12,097 bases of DNA from Rhodoferax sp. (GTDB taxonomy: Bacteria; Pseudomonadota; Gammaproteobacteria; Burkholderiales; Burkholderiaceae_C): positions 1 to 12,097 of the forward strand of contig JAURGS010000053.1 of NCBI GenBank assembly GCA_030833685.1, in the 5' to 3' direction. The position numbers were made by a program, and so were the translations under genes. Within the stretch, counting starts at the first letter, position 1. Each line of letters opens with the position of its first letter. This document shows, one piece after another, positions 6,520-12,097 of the stretch. The notes beneath the pieces are model-generated. The model ran no database searches and had not been told where the DNA came from. It saw only the letters and a program-made list of their open reading frames with translations.

Positions 6520-7329
6520 ATGGCCACTGCGGCTTCAGCGGCGATTCGCTCTGGTGCAGAGGCGCTGTGGCAAGAGGTGTCGGCTGTTTTGCCGGGATTC
6601 ACAGTCGAAGTTCTGGCCCAGATTGATTCGACCAACTCCGAGCTGATGCGACGCTCGCGTACTGGCGATTTCAGCCCAACGCTGCTGATCGCGCAAGAGC
6701 AGACGCTGGGCAGGGGGCGTATGGGCCGTGCGTGGCACGCCCAGCCCGATGCCGCATTGACACTGTCTTTAGGAATGGCGTTGAAGCCGGCGCAATGGTC
6801 GGGTTTGTCGCTGACAGTGGGCTTGAGCCTGGCCGAAAGCCTGCACCCAGACATCGGTTTGAAGTGGCCTAACGATCTGTATTGGCGTGGCAAGAAGCTG
6901 GGTGGCATCCTGGTCGAAACGGCGACGATGACCGAGGCGACGGCATCGCGCTTTGTGGTGGTTGGTATGGGCTTGAACCTGCGCACACCAAGCCATAGCG
7001 AGCTGGCGCAGCGCGCCATCGGGCTTGACGATGTGGATGCGAGCTTGGGTCCTTCGCAGGTTTTGTGTCGTATTGCCAAACCGCTGGTCTTGGCACTGCT
7101 TGATTTTGAGAAGCGTGGCTTTGCCCCTTTGCAGGCGGCTTTTCGTCGGCGCGATGTTTTGTGTGGCCAGCCGGTGGGCTTGAGTGATGGCACTGACGGG
7201 GTTGCGCAGGGTGTGGATGCGCGCGGCGCACTGCAGGTGTTGTCTGGAGGGCTGCTGCGCACGATTGACAGCCTGGAGGTGTCGGTGCGCAGCGCATCCA
7301 CGCACAGCATTCAGGAGGCGCATTCGTGA
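6520..7329 (+). CDS. birA: Biotin--[acetyl-CoA-carboxylase] ligase, short class without DNA-binding domain
   Basis: A 269-residue biotin-protein ligase. It makes biotinyl-5'-AMP from biotin and ATP and transfers biotin to the BCCP subunit of acetyl-CoA carboxylase and similar carboxylases in the cytosol. Visible motifs: DSTNSELMRR (36-45), the biotinyl-AMP loop GRGRMGRAW (64-72), KWPNDLYW (115-122), KLGGILVE (126-133) and VVVGMGLNL (146-154), then a small C-terminal domain with a GVDARGALQV strand. The N-terminal winged-helix of Escherichia coli BirA is missing, so this is a group I ligase that should not act as the biotin operon repressor. The start is ATG 6520; an immediately preceding GTG at 6517 is an alternative. 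It lies 6 bases after the SET gene and overlaps the SPOR gene by one base, implying co-transcription and translational coupling. Confidence 0.94.
   Translation: MATAASAAIRSGAEALWQEVSAVLPGFTVEVLAQIDSTNSELMRRSRTGDFSPTLLIAQEQTLGRGRMGRAWHAQPDAALTLSLGMALKPAQWSGLSLTVGLSLAESLHPDIGLKWPNDLYWRGKKLGGILVETATMTEATASRFVVVGMGLNLRTPSHSELAQRAIGLDDVDASLGPSQVLCRIAKPLVLALLDFEKRGFAPLQAAFRRRDVLCGQPVGLSDGTDGVAQGVDARGALQVLSGGLLRTIDSLEVSVRSASTHSIQEAHS
7313..7318 (+). promoter_or_regulatory. Ribosome binding site of the SPOR gene inside birA
   Basis: A perfect AGGAGG lies within the last codons of birA. It is 7 bases from a GTG at 7326 and 10 bases from the ATG at 7329, both in the same frame, so the SPOR protein may begin with either; the difference is one residue. 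Confidence 0.7.
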
Positions 7330-7976
7330 TGCGGCTTTTGGCCCTGTTCTTATTGCTGGCAAACCTGGTGTACGGCGCCTGGAGCCAGGGCTGGTTGGCG
7401 CCCTACGGCTGGGCGCCCAAAGCGCAAGGGGAGCCTGAGCGCTTAAGTCAGCAGGTTAATGCCGATGACCTGGTACTGGTGGACCCAAGCAAATTGGCGC
7501 CACCAGTTGACACCACACCGGTGAGCCTGTCGTGCCTGATGACCCCCGAGCTGACTCAGGCCGAGCGCGACGCGGTGCAGACCGCAGCCAAGGCGATCCT
7601 GCCCGAAGGCAGCTGGACGATCGATGAGCAAGCCGCCGCCCTGCGATTTGATGTGTACATGGGACCTTACGCAAGCCAGAAAGAACTCGATGCCAAGTCC
7701 GAGCAACTCAAGGCGCTGGGGCTTGGCTTTCAAGCCACGGGCAATGGCGCCCAGTCAGCGGGCCTCTCCTTGGGCAGCTACACCAGCCAGGCGCAAGCTG
7801 AAGCGGCTCTCAAGGCTTTTGTGGCCAAAGGCGTGCGCTCGGCCAAGGTACTCCCCATGGCCTCCAGCGCCAAAAGCTACCGTTTTCGCCTGCCGGCGGT
7901 GGACGTGAAGATCCTGACGCGCCTGCCTGAGCTGGCCAGCGCCTTACCTGGCCAGGGCTTGATGCCTTGTCAGTGA
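7329..7976 (+). CDS. SPOR-domain membrane-anchored protein
   Basis: A 215-residue protein. Residues 1-18 form a hydrophobic segment (RLLALFLLLANLVYGAW) with one positive charge before it, a probable inner-membrane anchor or uncleaved signal. A variable region follows. The C-terminal part at about 100-175 resembles a SPOR domain: a strand with YMGPYASQKELDAKSEQLKALGL, then GLSLGSYTSQAQAEAALKAFVAKGV. SPOR domains bind denuded septal peptidoglycan, so a periplasmic role near the division site or cell wall is likely; no specific partner can be named. C69 and C214 are its only cysteines. The gene overlaps the birA stop by one base (TGATG) with a strong ribosome binding site, so it is the last gene of the SET-birA-SPOR cluster. 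In other Burkholderiales the type III pantothenate kinase gene is often found in this neighbourhood, but it is absent here. Confidence 0.8.
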   Translation: MRLLALFLLLANLVYGAWSQGWLAPYGWAPKAQGEPERLSQQVNADDLVLVDPSKLAPPVDTTPVSLSCLMTPELTQAERDAVQTAAKAILPEGSWTIDEQAAALRFDVYMGPYASQKELDAKSEQLKALGLGFQATGNGAQSAGLSLGSYTSQAQAEAALKAFVAKGVRSAKVLPMASSAKSYRFRLPAVDVKILTRLPELASALPGQGLMPCQ

Positions 7977-8007
7977 TGGCGTTTGTCATTCTTGGCGACG
8001 GCAATCC

Positions 8008-8054
8008 GCATGCGGCTTGCAGGGTTGTCGGTCGCTATGCCCTGCACCGCATGC
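8008..8054. terminator. Long stem-loop between convergent SPOR and marR genes
   Basis: GCATGCGG (8008-8015) and TGCAGGG (8018-8024) pair with CCCTGCA (8040-8046) and CCGCATGC (8047-8054), giving a 15-bp stem with a 2-base CT bulge and a 15-base loop. It occupies about half of the 97-base gap between two facing stop codons. It may act as a bidirectional terminator or transcript-end stabiliser, although neither strand has a following T-run. The outer arm CCGCATGCGG at 8006-8015 is itself palindromic, which recalls REP-type elements. Confidence 0.5.
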
Positions 8055-8073
8055 GCGCACAGCGGGGCTCACT

Positions 8074-8547
8074 TTAAGACGCGTAGGCTTCCAAGCCGAG
8101 TTTGATCACCGTGGCCACCTCGGGCCCCACAGCCTGTTGCAGCTCTTGCTCGGCCTGTTCAACTGCCATGGCATAGGCGTCCAGCCAAGCCAGCCCGGCC
8201 GCGCTAAAGCGCACCAGGCAGGCGCGGGCGTCGTCGGGGTCCCTCGCGCGCTCGACCAGCCCCCAGGCCGCACATTGGTCCACCAGCTTGCCCATAGCCT
8301 GTTTGCTCACGCCGGCCTTGTCTGCCAAAACACCCAGGCGCATGCCCTTGGGGTCCAGATGCCGGGTGATGTGCACATGCGAGGCGGTCAGACGGCCTCG
8401 CGCGGCCAGATTGGACAGGGCCAAACCTACCCGTACGTTGCGCGCCATTAAATGCAAAACCCGCGCATCGAAGCGGCGCAAACCAAGCGCCAGCCAGTGG
8501 CCGGCGTGGGTCTCGCGCCACTGTGGAGGGGGATTGAAATTCGCCAT
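8074..8547 (-). CDS. MarR-family winged-helix transcriptional regulator
   Basis: A 157-residue regulator with the MarR layout: N-terminal dimerisation helices, then a winged helix at about 55-115. The recognition unit is RLGVLADKAGVSKQAMGKLVDQC (split here as helix 70-78 and recognition helix 80-92), followed by the wing ARDPDDARACLVRFSAAG with the conserved D-x-R. C-terminal helices complete the dimer interface. Family members usually repress their own and a neighbouring gene and are released by small ligands such as phenolics; the ligand here is unknown. It is divergent from recA, 141 bases apart, and an operator-like dyad lies 9 bases upstream of its start, which suggests autoregulation. 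The ATG at 8547 is preferred; a longer in-frame reading does not exist because the upstream sequence is AT-rich with stops. It faces the SPOR gene. Confidence 0.88.
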   Translation of the reverse strand: MANFNPPPQWRETHAGHWLALGLRRFDARVLHLMARNVRVGLALSNLAARGRLTASHVHITRHLDPKGMRLGVLADKAGVSKQAMGKLVDQCAAWGLVERARDPDDARACLVRFSAAGLAWLDAYAMAVEQAEQELQQAVGPEVATVIKLGLEAYAS

Positions 8548-8555
8548 TTCTGAAA

Positions 8556-8574
8556 TAGTAAACCAAATTGACTA
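8556..8574. promoter_or_regulatory. Candidate MarR operator
   Basis: TAGTAAACCAAATTGACTA is a 19-base imperfect dyad: six of nine symmetric positions pair (TAGT with ACTA, and AA with TT). Size and AT-rich composition suit a MarR dimer site. It lies just upstream of the marR start and overlaps TTGACT at 8568-8573, the best -35 element for recA on the plus strand. Confidence 0.42.
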
Positions 8575-8596
8575 AATAAAGCTTTATTTTTTTTAT
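8568..8596 (+). promoter_or_regulatory. Candidate recA promoter
   Basis: TTGACT at 8568-8573 (five of six to consensus) and TTTTAT at 8591-8596 (four of six) are separated by 17 bases. Transcription would start near 8603, just before the LexA-like box at 8612-8627, a geometry suitable for SOS repression. The -10 element is weak and sits in a T-rich run, so neighbouring hexamers (TTTATA, TTATAT) could serve instead. Confidence 0.4.
8574..8589. repeat. Perfect 16-bp AT-rich palindrome between marR and recA
   Basis: AAATAAAGCTTTATTT reads the same on both strands, centred between 8581 and 8582, and runs into an eight-T stretch at 8587-8594. It lies in the spacer of the candidate recA promoter. 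It could be a protein-binding site, or an intrinsic curved or cruciform element; as an RNA hairpin it would be weak. Confidence 0.7.
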
Positions 8597-8611
8597 ATGC
8601 CAGATAAACTA

Positions 8612-8627
8612 CTGTTCAAGCATCCAG
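8612..8627. promoter_or_regulatory. LexA-like SOS box upstream of recA
   Basis: CTGTTCAAGCATCCAG has the CTG-N10-CAG layout of gamma/betaproteobacterial LexA sites, and the dyad extends to ACTG...CAGT at 8611-8628. Compared with CTGT-N8-ACAG the right half is CCAG, one mismatch. It is 61 bases upstream of the recA ATG, the expected location for SOS control. Confidence 0.6.
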
Positions 8628-8675
8628 TGTTTCAATCCATGGGTGATGGGGTCAAGTTTATAACCTGTTGAAATT

Positions 8676-8682
8676 AAAGGAG
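8676..8682 (+). promoter_or_regulatory. recA ribosome binding site
   Basis: AAAGGAG ends 6 bases before ATG 8689. It fixes the recA start there rather than at the in-frame TTG at 8668. Confidence 0.85.
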
Positions 8683-8688
8683 TTTTTT

Positions 8689-9771
8689 ATGGACGCTACA
8701 GTCAAAGCCAGTACCGCAGCCAATGCAGAAAAGGCCAAGGCCTTGCAAATCGCACTGGCGCAAATTGAAAAACAATTCGGCAAGGGCACGATCATGCGCC
8801 TGGGTGAGGGCGAGACGATCGAGGACATTCAGGTGGTCTCCACTGGCTCGCTTGGGCTGGATATCGCACTGGGCGTTGGTGGTTTGCCACGTGGACGCGT
8901 GGTGGAGATTTACGGACCTGAGTCCTCCGGGAAAACCACCCTGACCCTGCAAGTCATTGCGGAGATGCAAAAAAACGGCGGCCAGTGCGCGTTTGTGGAT
9001 GCTGAGCATGCATTGGATATTCAGTATGCGCAGAACCTGGGCGTGAATCTGCAAGACCTGTTGATCAGCCAACCCGACACTGGCGAGCAGGCGCTGGAAA
9101 TCGTCGACAGCCTGGTGCGTTCGGGGGCCGTGGATTTGATCGTGGTTGACTCCGTGGCTGCGCTCACGCCCAAGGCGGAGTTGGAGGGCGAAATGGGTGA
9201 CTCGCTGCCTGGTCTGCAGGCGCGCTTGATGAGCCAGGCTTTGCGCAAGCTTACCGCGCACATCAAAAAAACCAACTGCATGGTGATCTTCATTAACCAG
9301 ATCCGAATGAAGATTGGGGTGATGTTTGGCAGCCCGGAGACCACCACAGGTGGCAATGCCTTGAAGTTTTATGCGTCAGTGCGCCTGGACATCCGCCGCA
9401 CCGGCACGCTGAAGAAGGGCGACGAAGCAATCGGCAATGAGACCAAGGTCAAAGTTGTTAAAAACAAGGTCGCCCCGCCTTTTAAGACCGCAGAGTTTGA
9501 TATCTTGTTTGGCCAGGGCATCAGCCGTGAGGGTGAAGTGATCGACATGGGGGTCAATGCGGGTGTGCTTGAGAAATCGGGCGCCTGGTATGCCTACAAC
9601 GGCGAAAAAATTGGTCAAGGTCGCGACAACGCGCGCGAGTTTCTGCGCGAAAACCCTGAACTGGCACGAGAGATCGAAAACAAGGTGCGAGCATCCATGG
9701 ACATTCCTTTGCTCGGCGCTGGCGAAGATGAGCCCGCACCGGCCAAGGCCAGCGCCAAGAAGGCGAGCTGA
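8689..9771 (+). CDS. recA: Recombinase A
   Basis: A 360-residue RecA, the ATP-dependent strand-exchange protein of homologous recombination and co-protease for LexA in the SOS response. Visible landmarks: MAW-type region IEKQFGKGTIMRLGE (26-40), Walker A GPESSGKT (76-83), the FVDAEHALD segment (102-110), Walker B LIVVD (150-154), loop L1 around EMGDSLPGLQARLMSQ, MVIFINQIRMKIGVMFGSPETTTGGNALKF spanning loop L2 (about 198-227, quoted in overlapping family motifs), and a normal C-terminal domain. The tail ends EDEPAPAKASAKKAS, basic rather than the strongly acidic tail of the E. coli protein. The start is set by the ribosome binding site at 8676-8682. recX follows after 16 bases with no terminator, so the two are co-transcribed. 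A LexA-like box lies upstream. Confidence 0.98.
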   Translation: MDATVKASTAANAEKAKALQIALAQIEKQFGKGTIMRLGEGETIEDIQVVSTGSLGLDIALGVGGLPRGRVVEIYGPESSGKTTLTLQVIAEMQKNGGQCAFVDAEHALDIQYAQNLGVNLQDLLISQPDTGEQALEIVDSLVRSGAVDLIVVDSVAALTPKAELEGEMGDSLPGLQARLMSQALRKLTAHIKKTNCMVIFINQIRMKIGVMFGSPETTTGGNALKFYASVRLDIRRTGTLKKGDEAIGNETKVKVVKNKVAPPFKTAEFDILFGQGISREGEVIDMGVNAGVLEKSGAWYAYNGEKIGQGRDNAREFLRENPELAREIENKVRASMDIPLLGAGEDEPAPAKASAKKAS

Positions 9772-9787
9772 GGCAAAGGCGGCTGTG

Positions 9788-10273
9788 ATGGCGCGCGCAC
9801 CGCTGAGTCTCAAGGCGCGTGCGCTGCGCCTGCTGGGCATGCGCGAGCATTCGCGCGCCGAGCTGCAGCGCAAGCTCGCACCCCACGAGCTTGAGCCAGG
9901 TCAGCTGGCGCCAGTGCTCGATGACCTGGAGGCCAAGGGCCTGATTTCGCAGGACCGGGTTGCTGCTTCTGTGCTGCATCAGCGCGCTCCGAAGCTGGGC
10001 CTATTGCGCATCAAGCAGGAGCTGATGCGAAAAGGCCTTGATGCCCAGGTGGTGGCCCAAACGCTTGCTGGCTTGCAGGCCAGCGAAGTTTCCCGCGCGC
10101 GCGCGGTGTGGTGGAAGAAGTTTGGCGAGCAGCCGGCGTCGGGGCCTGAGCGTGCACGCCAGATGCGCTTTTTGTTGTCGCGTGGTTTTTCCACCCAGAC
10201 CATTGCCCAGGTTCTGGGTAAAGGCGCGCAAGAGCCCGATCCGCACGAGTCGATTGCCAGCGACGAGGATTGA
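9788..10273 (+). CDS. recX: Regulatory protein RecX
   Basis: A 161-residue RecX, which binds RecA filaments and limits their extension and ATPase activity. The family pattern is visible as three-helix repeats: LSLKARALRLLGMREHSRAE near the N-terminus, LDDLEAKGLISQDRVAASVL in the middle with the following LGLLRIKQELMRKGL, and RQMRFLLSRGFSTQTIAQVL near the end. Length is normal for proteobacterial RecX. The start is ATG 9788, with AAAGG 8 bases upstream; a GTG at 9785 is an alternative. It lies 16 bases after recA, so its expression should follow recA and the SOS response. The last 15 residues are acidic and variable. The longer open frame that begins inside recA is not used. Confidence 0.94.
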   Translation: MARAPLSLKARALRLLGMREHSRAELQRKLAPHELEPGQLAPVLDDLEAKGLISQDRVAASVLHQRAPKLGLLRIKQELMRKGLDAQVVAQTLAGLQASEVSRARAVWWKKFGEQPASGPERARQMRFLLSRGFSTQTIAQVLGKGAQEPDPHESIASDED

Positions 10274-10277
10274 TAAC

Positions 10278-10297
10278 GCCAGGGCGATAAGTCTGGC
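10278..10297. terminator. Weak hairpin between convergent recX and glnE
   Basis: GCCAG (10278-10282) can pair with CTGGC (10293-10297) across a 10-base loop in the 45-base gap between the two stop codons. The stem is short and there is no T-run, so this is only a possible shared terminator. Confidence 0.2.
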
Positions 10298-10318
10298 CCC
10301 ACCACTTCTTGGCGCAGC

Positions 10319-12097
10319 CTATCCAAACACCGCTTGCCACAGCGCAGAGATAGCCTGCTGTTCCTTTGCAAGGCGCTCGGGCGCCACCTGCGTGCTGGCT
10401 TCATCCAGGCGCGCTTTGTGTTGCGCCTTGCGCAAACTGCGGTAGGCGTTGGCAGCGGCATGCCCTGTGCCAGCTGGCAGCAAGCCGATTGTTTCGGCCC
10501 GCTCGAGTAGGGCAATATTGCCTGCGTTGGCCAAAAGCTCAGGGTGCGCACGCGCATGCAGCAAGATCAGGTACTGCATCACAAATTCGGCGTCAATCAT
10601 GCCCCCTGCGCTGTGCTTAAGATCGAAGAGCCCCGCTTTGACCGGGTGCGCTGCGGCCACTTTCTCTCGCATGCTGATGATCTCCTCACGCAGGCCTTGC
10701 TCATCCCTTTGCGCGGTGATCACTGCGTGTCGAACAGCGTCAAAACGCTCTTGCATTTGTGCGCTGGCCGTGACGCAGCGGGCGCGCGTCATGGCTTGGT
10801 GCTCCCAGGTCCAGGCCGTGTTGTTGCCGCGTTGGGTCTGGTAATTCTCAAAAGCCTTGAAACTGGTCACCAGGAGACCAGAGTTACCGTTGGGTCGCAA
10901 GGCGGTGTCAATTTCGTAGAGGTCGCCCTCGCCTGTTTTCACGGTCAGCCAGGTGATCAGCTTGCGCACCAGGTTGGCGTAGATTTCAGGCGCGTCGTCG
11001 TGGTCGTCATCAAAAACGAACACGATGTCCAGGTCACTGCCATAACCCAGCTCTTTGCCGCCGAGCTTGCCGTAGGCCAGGATTCCCAACTGTGCTTGGG
11101 GACGATGGGTTTTGCGCAAACGCGACCAACACCACCGTGTGGTGATGCGCAGCACGGCGTCGGCCAGGGCGCTGAGGTCATCGGCAACTTCTTCGACGCT
11201 CAGGCGCCCCTCGACATCGCGTGCCAGAGTTCGGAAAACCTCGGCATGGTGTGCACGGCGCAGCAGATTGAGCAAGGATTCATCGTCGTCTTCACCGGTG
11301 CCCGCCAGGGCAGCACGGCGATTGTCCAGCTCGGCTTCAAACGCTTGTGCGTCAAAACGCTCCTCGAGCAAATTGGAAGCGGCCAGCTCGTCGATCACCC
11401 CCGGGTGCTGCAGCAGGTAGCGGGCCGGCCAGCGCGCCGCGCCCAGCAAGCGCAGCAGGCGCTCGTGAACTGTGGGGCGCTCGATCAACAAGGCCAGGTA
11501 GCTCTCGCGTCGCAGCAGTGGCTCCATCCAGTCCACCAGACCAACCGCAGCTGCTTCCTCGATGCGTCCCTCGGAAAGCCAGCGGCTGGTTCGCGTGAGC
11601 AGGCGCATAAGCCGCTGGCGTGCATCGTCGCGCAGCGCTAGCACGCGCGGATGCTGACGCCAAGCCTGCAGCCGCTGGGCAAAATGTTCGCTGAGCTGCG
11701 GGATGAGTTCTTCGATGTTTTGCGCAGTGGCAGTGCTGCCAGCTGAAGTCGTGTTCTCTTGCGAGGCATCCTCTTGGCCCAGCAGAATGTCAAATTCCTG
11801 CGCAACCAGTTCCCGGTGTTGGCTTAGCGCCTCAAGCCAGCGCTGGCTTGACTCAAACTGCATGGACTTTGCAATCCAGGTCAGGTCATCGCTGGACGTG
11901 GGCAGTAGATGGGTTTGTTGGTCATCCAGGTATTGAATACGGTGCTCGGCCTGGCGCAAGAAGAGGTATGCCTGCTCCAACAGCTTGGCTTTTGGGGCCT
12001 GCATCAAGCCGGCCTTGACCAAGCGATTGAGCGCACTGATCGTAGGGCGGGTTCGCAATTCTGGGAACTGCCCACCACGCACAACTTGCAGCAGCTG
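10319..12097 (-). CDS. glnE: Bifunctional glutamine synthetase adenylyltransferase/deadenylylase (N-terminus beyond window)
   Basis: The C-terminal 592 residues of GlnE, which adenylylates glutamine synthetase to switch it off when nitrogen is plentiful and removes the AMP when nitrogen is scarce, under control of PII and glutamine. The frame is open through the right edge (VVRGGQFPELRTRPT), so the GTG at 12080-12082 is internal. The first visible part is the end of the deadenylylase half with its helices (LEQAYLFLRQAEHRIQYL). A low-complexity Ser/Thr/Ala/Gln linker follows at about residues 109-127. The second nucleotidyltransferase domain, the adenylylating half, has AYGKLGGKELGYGSDLDIVF (the metal-binding DLD at 355-357 of the visible part), EIDTALRPNGNSGLL, WEHQAMTRARCV and FDLKHSAGGMIDAEF. 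The stop is TAG at 10319-10321. It converges on recX. Confidence 0.96.
   Translation of the reverse strand, partial: QLLQVVRGGQFPELRTRPTISALNRLVKAGLMQAPKAKLLEQAYLFLRQAEHRIQYLDDQQTHLLPTSSDDLTWIAKSMQFESSQRWLEALSQHRELVAQEFDILLGQEDASQENTTSAGSTATAQNIEELIPQLSEHFAQRLQAWRQHPRVLALRDDARQRLMRLLTRTSRWLSEGRIEEAAAVGLVDWMEPLLRRESYLALLIERPTVHERLLRLLGAARWPARYLLQHPGVIDELAASNLLEERFDAQAFEAELDNRRAALAGTGEDDDESLLNLLRRAHHAEVFRTLARDVEGRLSVEEVADDLSALADAVLRITTRWCWSRLRKTHRPQAQLGILAYGKLGGKELGYGSDLDIVFVFDDDHDDAPEIYANLVRKLITWLTVKTGEGDLYEIDTALRPNGNSGLLVTSFKAFENYQTQRGNNTAWTWEHQAMTRARCVTASAQMQERFDAVRHAVITAQRDEQGLREEIISMREKVAAAHPVKAGLFDLKHSAGGMIDAEFVMQYLILLHARAHPELLANAGNIALLERAETIGLLPAGTGHAAANAYRSLRKAQHKARLDEASTQVAPERLAKEQQAISALWQAVFG

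Noticed and set aside
8659..8664. TATAAC as a recA -10 element
   Set aside because: No acceptable -35 hexamer lies 15-19 bases upstream, and it would place the LexA-like box upstream of the -35 region. It cannot be fully excluded.
10544..11641. 365-codon open frame on the plus strand
   Set aside because: It is antisense to the conserved nucleotidyltransferase half of glnE, and its product has no recognisable domain.

Overview
This window looks like chromosomal DNA from a betaproteobacterium, most likely order Burkholderiales and perhaps family Comamonadaceae. The base composition is GC-rich, gene packing is dense, the marR | recA-recX and birA-SPOR arrangements fit that group, and the TopB, RecA and GlnE proteins have the expected lengths and motifs. 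The family-level assignment is inference from protein character, because no database search was possible. There is no rRNA, tRNA, insertion sequence, prophage or CRISPR array, and no gene-free stretch longer than about 140 bases.

Layout. (1) 1-1917, plus strand: the 3' part of a TRAP-transporter large permease (DctM type), followed 14 bases later by a DHDPS/NAL-family lyase, probably one uptake-and-catabolism operon. (2) 2050-5947, minus strand: aroE (shikimate dehydrogenase) and upstream of it topB (topoisomerase III). TopB carries a lysine-rich histone-H1-like linker and a C-terminal SWIB domain. (3) 6034-7976, plus strand, divergent from topB: a tight three-gene cluster of a SET-domain methyltransferase, biotin-protein ligase birA, and a SPOR-domain membrane protein. 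(4) 8074-8547, minus strand: a MarR-family regulator, divergent from recA across a 141-base AT-rich control region holding an imperfect operator-like dyad, a perfect 16-bp palindrome and a LexA-like box. (5) 8689-10273, plus strand: recA-recX. (6) 10319-12097, minus strand: the C-terminal two thirds of glnE, cut by the window edge.

Most genes are housekeeping: aromatic amino-acid precursor synthesis, DNA topology, protein biotinylation, recombination and SOS, and nitrogen regulation. The most unusual part is the divergent pair at 2981-6513. A bacterial type IA topoisomerase has acquired two chromatin-like elements, an H1-like basic tail and a SWIB domain. It sits back to back with an intact SET plus post-SET lysine methyltransferase gene. 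A plausible but unproven idea is that the SET enzyme methylates the lysine-rich tail of the neighbouring topoisomerase, or another basic nucleoid protein. The shared marR-recA control region is the second point of interest, because the putative MarR operator overlaps the best -35 element for recA.
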